A stretch of 64,000 nucleotides of DNA from Brevibacillus choshinensis (GTDB lineage Bacteria > Bacillota > Bacilli > Brevibacillales > Brevibacillaceae), in assembly GCF_001420695.1 (NCBI RefSeq), contig NZ_LJJB01000007.1:209890-273889 (forward strand). The letters are read 5' to 3'. Made by a program: the position numbers and the translations under genes. Under the pieces are notes generated by a model. It was not told the DNA's origin. It saw nothing but the letters and a program-made list of their open reading frames with translations, and made no database searches. This document shows, piece by piece, positions 59,596-64,000 of the stretch (within the stretch, counting starts at the first letter, position 1; every line of letters starts with the position of its first letter).

Positions 59596-59628
59596 AAAAA
59601 AGGAGGGCGCTCATGCTCTCCTTTTTTT
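59596..59628. terminator. Bidirectional terminator between mscL and the YheC/D gene
   Basis: Stem AAAAAGGAGGGC / GCTCTCCTTTTT with flanking A- and T-runs, overlapping the end of the convergent gene. Confidence 0.75.
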
Positions 59629-60402
59629 CGTGGGCGTGAAGCTCTTTTTTCGTTTGACTCGGTTGCGGTATTGAAAGTGGAGCCGCTTGATCGTCCGAAA
59701 GTAGGTTTTGTCCTTGAGCTTGGCGAATAATCCGTGGGAAGGAAAGTCGTAATTGACCTCGATCACGACGATTCCGCCCTGTTTGTCGATGGCAAAGTCT
59801 ACCCCTATCTGGGCCGAATGCCTGTATTTATTGAAATGAGAGCATACTTGATAGCTGAGACGAATGAGGTTTTGCTCGATTTTGCGAATTTCATTGGAGC
59901 TGAGCGATAACGATTTTTTCAAGGCATGAGGGACTGTGACGGCATACCCACCACCACGTGCCACATTCGTAATGATACTGTCGGACCCGGCGACTTTAGC
60001 CAGCATCCCTGCGTATTGCCACTTGCCGAGGCCGTTTCGCATCATCATCACGCGGATGTCGTAAGGGCGTCCGTTCAACTCCGCCAGATCGATTCCTTTT
60101 TGAATAATGTATTGTTTTTCTACGCACTGTTTCTCCAGCCTTCTTTGCAGTTCTTCCAGAGAGGGTACTTCTACGGGCTCCCCACGCTCCTTGACGAACT
60201 GATAACCGCTGTCCTTTTTTTGTACGCGCAAAATGCCTTTTCCCATATGGGTTCTCGTCGGTTTGATGTAGACGGTCTCGTATTTGCCTAAATAGGTGCT
60301 GAGCAAGGCAGGTTGATACAAAGAAGTGGGAGGTAAAAACGGACGAATGTGCGGGCTTTTGGCAAAAAACTTGTGAAGGCTCCATTTGGAGGAGGAGATC
60401 AT
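59611..60402 (-). CDS. YheC/YheD-family spore-coat-associated ATP-grasp protein
   Basis: A 263-aa ATP-grasp-like protein of the YheC/D family: SKWSLHKFFAKSPHIRPFLP, TVYIKPTRTHMGKGILRVQK (nucleotide-binding lysines), YDIRVMMMRNGLGKWQYAGM, NVARGGGYAV and metal-site VVIEVNYDFPSHGLF. Members are found in endospore coats and are restricted to spore formers, one of the better lineage hints in this window. Shorter than YheC/YheD (about 360-450), containing mainly the grasp core. Very basic C-terminus (RNRVKRKKSFTPTKKRR). Confidence 0.82.
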   Translation of the reverse strand: MISSSKWSLHKFFAKSPHIRPFLPPTSLYQPALLSTYLGKYETVYIKPTRTHMGKGILRVQKKDSGYQFVKERGEPVEVPSLEELQRRLEKQCVEKQYIIQKGIDLAELNGRPYDIRVMMMRNGLGKWQYAGMLAKVAGSDSIITNVARGGGYAVTVPHALKKSLSLSSNEIRKIEQNLIRLSYQVCSHFNKYRHSAQIGVDFAIDKQGGIVVIEVNYDFPSHGLFAKLKDKTYFRTIKRLHFQYRNRVKRKKSFTPTKKRRA

Positions 60403-60573
60403 ACAGCATGCACCTCGCTTGGAAATAGTCCATTCTCGCTATGATATACGGGGGACACGCGAGGAGTGAGTCTCTGTCTGGATTCTTTGATGTGAGTGTA
60501 TGACAAGCAGGCATCGGGTGGTAAAATGAGGAAATTAGATCGTTATGGAGGAAATGAAAAGGGGGTGGCACCA

Positions 60574-61398
60574 TTGAAGCGAATCTATCGACCGTTACAG
60601 CCACCTGTCATCCAAAAGGGGCTATTACAGCCTCACTATGATTATCGGGAGTATGAACCAAGCGATGGCTTGGAGCCGTATGTTGCGTGTTATTGGACAA
60701 GCGACTTTTCCCCCATAGAGCACACTCAGCTACACCGGATTATTCCGGATGGCTGCATCGACATTATTGTTGATCGGAAGGCTCCCTCACTCACCAAAGG
60801 CGCGTTCATTTCGGAATTGATGACGAGCTATGAAGTACTCGATCTCACCCGACCCCAGTCGCTGTTCGGCATTCGCTTTTTTGCGGAGACCATCCACCTG
60901 TTTCTACGCGATCCTGTTTCTGCGTTTCGCGGCAGTCCACCCTTGCTCGCTGATCTGTGGGGGAGTGAAGCAGGGCTGCTGGTAGAAGAAATGATGGAGG
61001 CACCTGGAATTCGTGAAATGATTGAAGTTGTGGAAAGAAAGCTGCGTCGCTGCTTACATAGTCATTCGTCCATTTCGGAGGGCCTGCTACAGACGAGTAT
61101 TTCTTATCTGTACGCTGCCCAAGGCAATCTTTCCATAAAGGCATTGGCGGAAACACTCTGCTACAGTGAACGCAATCTGCGGAGGATGTTTCAGCATGAG
61201 CTGGGAGTCTCCCCCAAAGAGCTGTCCCAAATCATTCGTTTTCAAGCGATGCTCCAAAGCCTTTATCACACGCCACCTGCTCACCTAACACAGCTCGCAT
61301 ACACGTACGGATATTTTGATCAGCCGCATTTTATCAAGGAGTTCAAACGTTTTTACGGACTGCCGCCCTCCCAAGTTTTGGTGCCAAGCCAACTATGA
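60574..61398 (+). CDS. AraC-family regulator with N-terminal DUF6597-like domain
   Basis: About 275 aa. The N-terminal domain (EPYVACYWTSDF..., HRIIPDGCIDIIVDRK) matches the DUF6597 type found in AraC regulators. The C-terminal AraC HTH pair is IKALAETLCYSERNLRRMFQ and LTQLAYTYGYFDQPHFIKEF, ending KRFYGLPPSQVL. TTG 60574 is favoured, 7 nt after GGGGGTG; an upstream ATG at 60526 is possible. It probably controls the short genes downstream or itself. Confidence 0.8.
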   Translation: MKRIYRPLQPPVIQKGLLQPHYDYREYEPSDGLEPYVACYWTSDFSPIEHTQLHRIIPDGCIDIIVDRKAPSLTKGAFISELMTSYEVLDLTRPQSLFGIRFFAETIHLFLRDPVSAFRGSPPLLADLWGSEAGLLVEEMMEAPGIREMIEVVERKLRRCLHSHSSISEGLLQTSISYLYAAQGNLSIKALAETLCYSERNLRRMFQHELGVSPKELSQIIRFQAMLQSLYHTPPAHLTQLAYTYGYFDQPHFIKEFKRFYGLPPSQVLVPSQL

Positions 61399-61508
61399 AT
61401 GTCTACTCGTAATCTTGTCCGATTTTTACAAGTCTACCGGTTCGTCACCGTCTATACTGGTGTCGAGAGTACGTGGTAGCGACCATTTCGAGGAAAGGGG
61501 AATGTAGA

Positions 61509-61871
61509 GTGAAGAAGGAAACGTTGGATGTGTATTGCCGAAAGCAACTGGGCTGCACCCATGACTATCAGGTCGATTGGGAGTGCGATCGTTACCATGT
61601 AGGCGGAAAAATGTTTGCGATGATCGGTAGCGATTCCAAAGGGAAAGACATCCTTACATTGAAGTGTGATCCGGCTCGTGCAGATGAACTGCGAGAAATC
61701 TACGAAGGGATCATTCCTGGCTACCACATGAACAAAACACATTGGAATTCCATTTACTTCGACGCAGATATTCCAGAGGGGCTGTGGGAACGTCTCATTG
61801 CTCACTCGCATGAGCTCGTCGTCCAAAAGCTGCCCAAAAAAGTAAAGCTGGAATTGCAAAATATCGAGTAG
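61509..61871 (+). CDS. MmcQ/YjbR-family protein
   Basis: A 120-aa protein of the MmcQ/YjbR family: DVYCRKQLGCTHDYQVDWEC at the start, KMFAMIGSDSKGKDILTLKC, and the conserved YHMNKTHWNSIYFD. The fold is a double-wing DNA-binding-like domain of unknown function. The start is GTG 61509 after GGAAAGGGGAATGTAGA. It lies 17 bp before the VOC gene and is probably co-transcribed with it. Confidence 0.85.
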   Translation: MKKETLDVYCRKQLGCTHDYQVDWECDRYHVGGKMFAMIGSDSKGKDILTLKCDPARADELREIYEGIIPGYHMNKTHWNSIYFDADIPEGLWERLIAHSHELVVQKLPKKVKLELQNIE

Positions 61872-61888
61872 GAACAGGAGTGAACGCA

Positions 61889-62266
61889 ATGGGAATCAAG
61901 CTGGATATGGTGGGAATTGTCGTGCAGGATATGAAGAAATCACTGGATTTTTATCGTGTGCTCGGCCTGGAAATACCGGAAAGAGCAAATACAGAAATGC
62001 ATGTGGAAGTGGCACAGGACGGTCTACGTCTAGCGTTTGACACCGTGGAGGTCGCAAAGGGTGTGTATGGCAGTTGGGATGAGCCGACCGGCCACCGAAT
62101 CGAACTGGCGTTTTTGTGTGACAGCGCAGACGCTTTGAATGCCCTGTACGAAAAGCTGATGCACCACTGCTATGTGGGACATCGCGAACCGTGGGATGCC
62201 TTCTGGGGCCAGCGCTATGCGATTGTCACTGACCCGGATGGAAATCTCATCAGTCTATTTGCGTAA
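61889..62266 (+). CDS. VOC-family (glyoxalase-like) protein
   Basis: A 125-aa vicinal-oxygen-chelate protein: LDMVGIVVQDMKKSLDFYRV, MHVEVAQDGLRLAFDT, and the closing WGQRYAIVTDPDGNLISLF. ATG 61889 follows ACAGGAG; a GTG at 61880 is in frame. Metal ligands are partly visible (the first His of the fold is replaced here by Val/Gly), so it may be a binding protein rather than an enzyme. Unrelated in detail to the VOC protein at 21555. Confidence 0.8.
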   Translation: MGIKLDMVGIVVQDMKKSLDFYRVLGLEIPERANTEMHVEVAQDGLRLAFDTVEVAKGVYGSWDEPTGHRIELAFLCDSADALNALYEKLMHHCYVGHREPWDAFWGQRYAIVTDPDGNLISLFA

Positions 62267-62646
62267 AGTCAATGTCATATGAAATGAAAAAAGGTCATCC
62301 TGACCAACTCCTGGGGTCCGTTTTTCAGCATGGACATTTTTCCTCATTTACTATCCGAACGCACATTCGTAGAATCGAGGGAAAAAGGCAGTGACGGAGT
62401 TGAAAGTGAAACTGGACATGGCGCAGCTCCTGGAGAAGTTCCGGCAGGATGAGCGCATCCGGTAAAAGCATGTATTGATTCTGACGAAATGAAATCGAGA
62501 ACGGGATGCATTGGAAAGTTGTCGTACCATATAGGGTGCCATCCCACCTCGCCTCCAAGAATGTACTAAGGATTAGTGTCTTCTTGGAGGGGGATAGAGC
62601 TGGTCTGGACGGTGACAATGATGGAGATACAGGTGAGTAATAAGAC
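62267..62646. other. Gap without a convincing gene; short coding-like scraps
   Basis: About 380 bp with no ribosome-site-led gene. Two short plus-strand frames look protein-like: VTELKVKLDMAQLLEKF... (about 62392-62465) and MHWKVVVPYRVPSHLASKNV... running to a GDNDGDTGE end at about 62640. They may be decayed remnants. A longer minus-strand frame here has non-coding character. Confidence 0.3.
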
Positions 62647-62677
62647 AACAGCCCTTGGATAAAGGGCTGTTTTATTT
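62647..62677 (+). terminator. Terminator in the 62.3-62.8 kb gap
   Basis: Stem ACAGCCCTT / AAGGGCTGT followed by a TTTTATTT tail. It implies a transcript from the left, either read-through of the VOC gene or a lost gene. Confidence 0.75.
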
Positions 62678-62802
62678 GGGAAATATTTTTACTGCAACGA
62701 GAATGAAAATCCCTGGATGGCCAGTCAGATGTATCCCTCTTTCGGGCCGCCGATGTACTAAGGCTATCCATTGGTCAATATCCCGCTGATAAAGACTTAT
62801 TT

Positions 62803-63345
62803 CTAATCTAAATACTCTCCGTCCCGCAGCCGATTCACAAACTTCTGAAGCCAGGTGTAATAGTTTACGCCGTGGCGCAGCTTATGAAGATCTCGCAGGC
62901 ATTCCTGTCTCTCGGCATCGGAGGTGTCCTCTGCAAGCGCGATTTCCGAAAGCTCGGGAATCACCTGGTTGATTGCCCCGAGCATGACATCAATTTCCCG
63001 CTGTAGTTTCATGGTGAAAAAGACACGGAATGTCTGGAAAAAATCGGTTTCCGCCACATACTGATCTTTTCGGTCCTTCTTCTCCTCCAACTTGGTGACC
63101 ATTCTGGAATCCAGCAGTGATCGGATGGCATAGCTCATGTTGCTCTTGCTCATGTTCATATAGTCTTTCATGTCCTCAAGTGTCATCGGCTTATCCTCGA
63201 AAAACATGAAACCGTACAGCTTGCCGAACGAATGGTTGGCGCCGTAAAGATCCATCGTCTGCGCAATGGCTTCGATAACCTGGGCGCGTAATTCGATGCG
63301 GCGCTGCGACGGCTCTTCCTGACCCTGCGTGGTCATTCGCTTCAT
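62803..63345 (-). CDS. GbsR-family (MarR-like) transcriptional regulator
   Basis: A 180-aa regulator of the GbsR/OpcR family, the same length as B. subtilis GbsR. It shows AIAQTMDLYGANHSFGKLYG, MFFEDKPMTLEDMKDYMNMS, KSNMSYAIRSLLDSRMVTKL and a helical C-terminus. GbsR-type repressors respond to choline or other quaternary amines and control osmoprotectant genes. Here it is divergent from an ABC-importer ATPase. GGGGG lies about 7 nt before ATG 63345. The link to osmoprotection is by family only. Confidence 0.85.
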   Translation of the reverse strand: MKRMTTQGQEEPSQRRIELRAQVIEAIAQTMDLYGANHSFGKLYGFMFFEDKPMTLEDMKDYMNMSKSNMSYAIRSLLDSRMVTKLEEKKDRKDQYVAETDFFQTFRVFFTMKLQREIDVMLGAINQVIPELSEIALAEDTSDAERQECLRDLHKLRHGVNYYTWLQKFVNRLRDGEYLD

Positions 63346-63414
63346 TCATACACCCCCTCTGCTTTTTACAAAATACGAGAGTCAATTTACAAAAAACACA
63401 AGCTAGATTGACAC

Positions 63415-63462
63415 TGTGTTAACACATTAAGAACGTGCTTAGTGTACAATATTTTTTGTACA
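63415..63462. promoter_or_regulatory. Palindromes in the GbsR/ABC divergent promoter region
   Basis: TGTGTTAACACA (63415-63426) is a perfect 12-bp palindrome directly after a TTGACA (63408-63413). TGTACAA-N6-TTGTACA (63443-63462) is a perfect 7-bp inverted repeat that includes a TACAAT -10-like box. Either may be the operator of the GbsR-like protein. The region is very AT-rich. Confidence 0.5.
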
Positions 63463-63611
63463 GAAGGTGATTTTCAAGTTTTATAAGACAATTTTATCAA
63501 ATATCCAATTATTTTTGAATGGTTAAAAATGAAAAATCTGGTTCGTGTATTCGCCATTCAGTATATGACATAACGACGCCAACCAAGCAAATGGATGAGG
63601 GGGTATTCATC

Positions 63612-64000
63612 ATGTCGAGTATTACGTTGAACGCATTGTCGAAACAATATACGAAAGAAAAGCATACACTCGATCATATCAGTCTTGAGATTAAAGACAA
63701 AGAGTTTCTGGTGTTGCTAGGACCGTCCGGATGCGGGAAGTCTACTTTGCTCAGAATGATTGCCGGCATCGAAGAAATCACGCACGGTGAAGTCTATATC
63801 GGGGATGTTTGTGTAAATGACGTGGAGCCTAAGGATCGGGGAGTAGCGATGGTTTTTCAAAACTATGCTCTTTATCCGCATATGACCGTATTTGAGAATA
63901 TGGCTTACGGTCTGAAAATAAAAAAGGTAAAAAAAGCCGAAAGGGAAAGACGCATTAAGGCAGCAGCGGATATTTTGCAGATCAATTCATTGCTGAAACG
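63612..64000 (+). CDS. ABC importer ATP-binding protein (MalK/UgpC-type), N-terminal part
   Basis: An incomplete gene running off the right edge; 129 codons are visible. It begins [20 protein letters not shown], with Walker [16 protein letters not shown], the Q-loop and CUT1-type segment [20 protein letters not shown] and a PKDRGVAMV motif, all typical of sugar or glycerol-phosphate importer ATPases. ATG 63612 is preceded by GAGGGGG. The signature, Walker B and regulatory domain lie outside. Divergent from the GbsR-like gene, which may control it. Confidence 0.87.
   Translation, partial: MSSITLNALSKQYTKEKHTLDHISLEIKDKEFLVLLGPSGCGKSTLLRMIAGIEEITHGEVYIGDVCVNDVEPKDRGVAMVFQNYALYPHMTVFENMAYGLKIKKVKKAERERRIKAAADILQINSLLK

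Noticed and set aside
62325-62771. 148-codon minus-strand frame in the gap before the GbsR-like gene
   Set aside because: It has Ser/Pro/Phe-rich antisense-type composition, no ribosome site, and crosses a terminator.

Overview
The window looks like chromosomal DNA from a spore-forming, moderately GC-rich Bacillota of the Brevibacillus/Paenibacillus type. Evidence: strong GGAGG-type ribosome binding sites, sigma-A-like promoters, U-tailed hairpin terminators, a YheC/D spore-coat ATP-grasp protein, a Bacillus-type four-heme-ligand SdhC, CcpA-type cre boxes and a GbsR-family regulator. The genus is inferred. No rRNA, tRNA, CRISPR array or prophage was seen.

Region 1 (1-3.5 kb): the cut-off end of an IS3-family element; an Rrf2 regulator with a thioredoxin-reductase-like flavoprotein, each preceded by the same operator-like sequence; a Lys/Arg-rich small protein; an XRE-cupin regulator.

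Region 2 (3.5-20.4 kb) is the most notable part: a long co-directional catabolic island. It runs lactonase, Zn-alcohol dehydrogenase, aldehyde dehydrogenase, class III CoA-transferase, CitE-like lyase, MmgE/PrpD protein (in-frame stop), a complete second succinate dehydrogenase (sdhCAB), two-subunit class I fumarase/mesaconase and a GntR/FCD regulator. Then come HMG-CoA reductase, a small membrane protein, a TctA permease and HMG-CoA lyase. The first block could take a (methyl-)butyrolactone through hydroxyacid, semialdehyde, (methyl)succinate, fumarate/mesaconate, malate/citramalate and the CoA ester to acetyl-CoA plus glyoxylate or pyruvate. The second block is a mevalonate-catabolism unit. 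ATTGGATCCAAT-type operators precede the first and fourth genes, and cre-like boxes precede the HMG-CoA reductase gene.

Region 3 (20.4-31.2 kb): an unrecognised protein; two 53-bp identical terminator copies bracketing it and a truncated MocR-like fragment; a VOC protein; a methyltransferase; a heterodimeric ABC exporter; a LysR/MFS divergent pair; an NhaP-type antiporter with a roughly 125-nt leader.

Region 4 (31.2-46.6 kb): PepSY protein with a two-component system (ykoIGH-like); the gluconate genes gntK-gntP, an RpiR regulator and divergent gntZ, with a perfect cre box; DJ-1/PfpI; YwqG; an arsR-SRPBCC remnant-DoxX-SRPBCC operon with a predicted leaderless start; SPFH protein; DUF421; DinB-like; an MBL-fold hydrolase.

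Region 5 (46.7-64 kb): HrpB helicase; BluB; a two-component system followed by a MacAB-like export operon with an 11-bp-spaced direct repeat at its promoter; a 400-bp intergenic region with three terminators and a perfect 18-bp palindrome; two nucleoside hydrolases, the first with a degenerate metal site; MscL with a C-terminal zinc ribbon; YheC/D; AraC; YjbR; VOC; a decayed-looking gap; a GbsR-family regulator divergent from an ABC-importer ATPase that runs off the window end.
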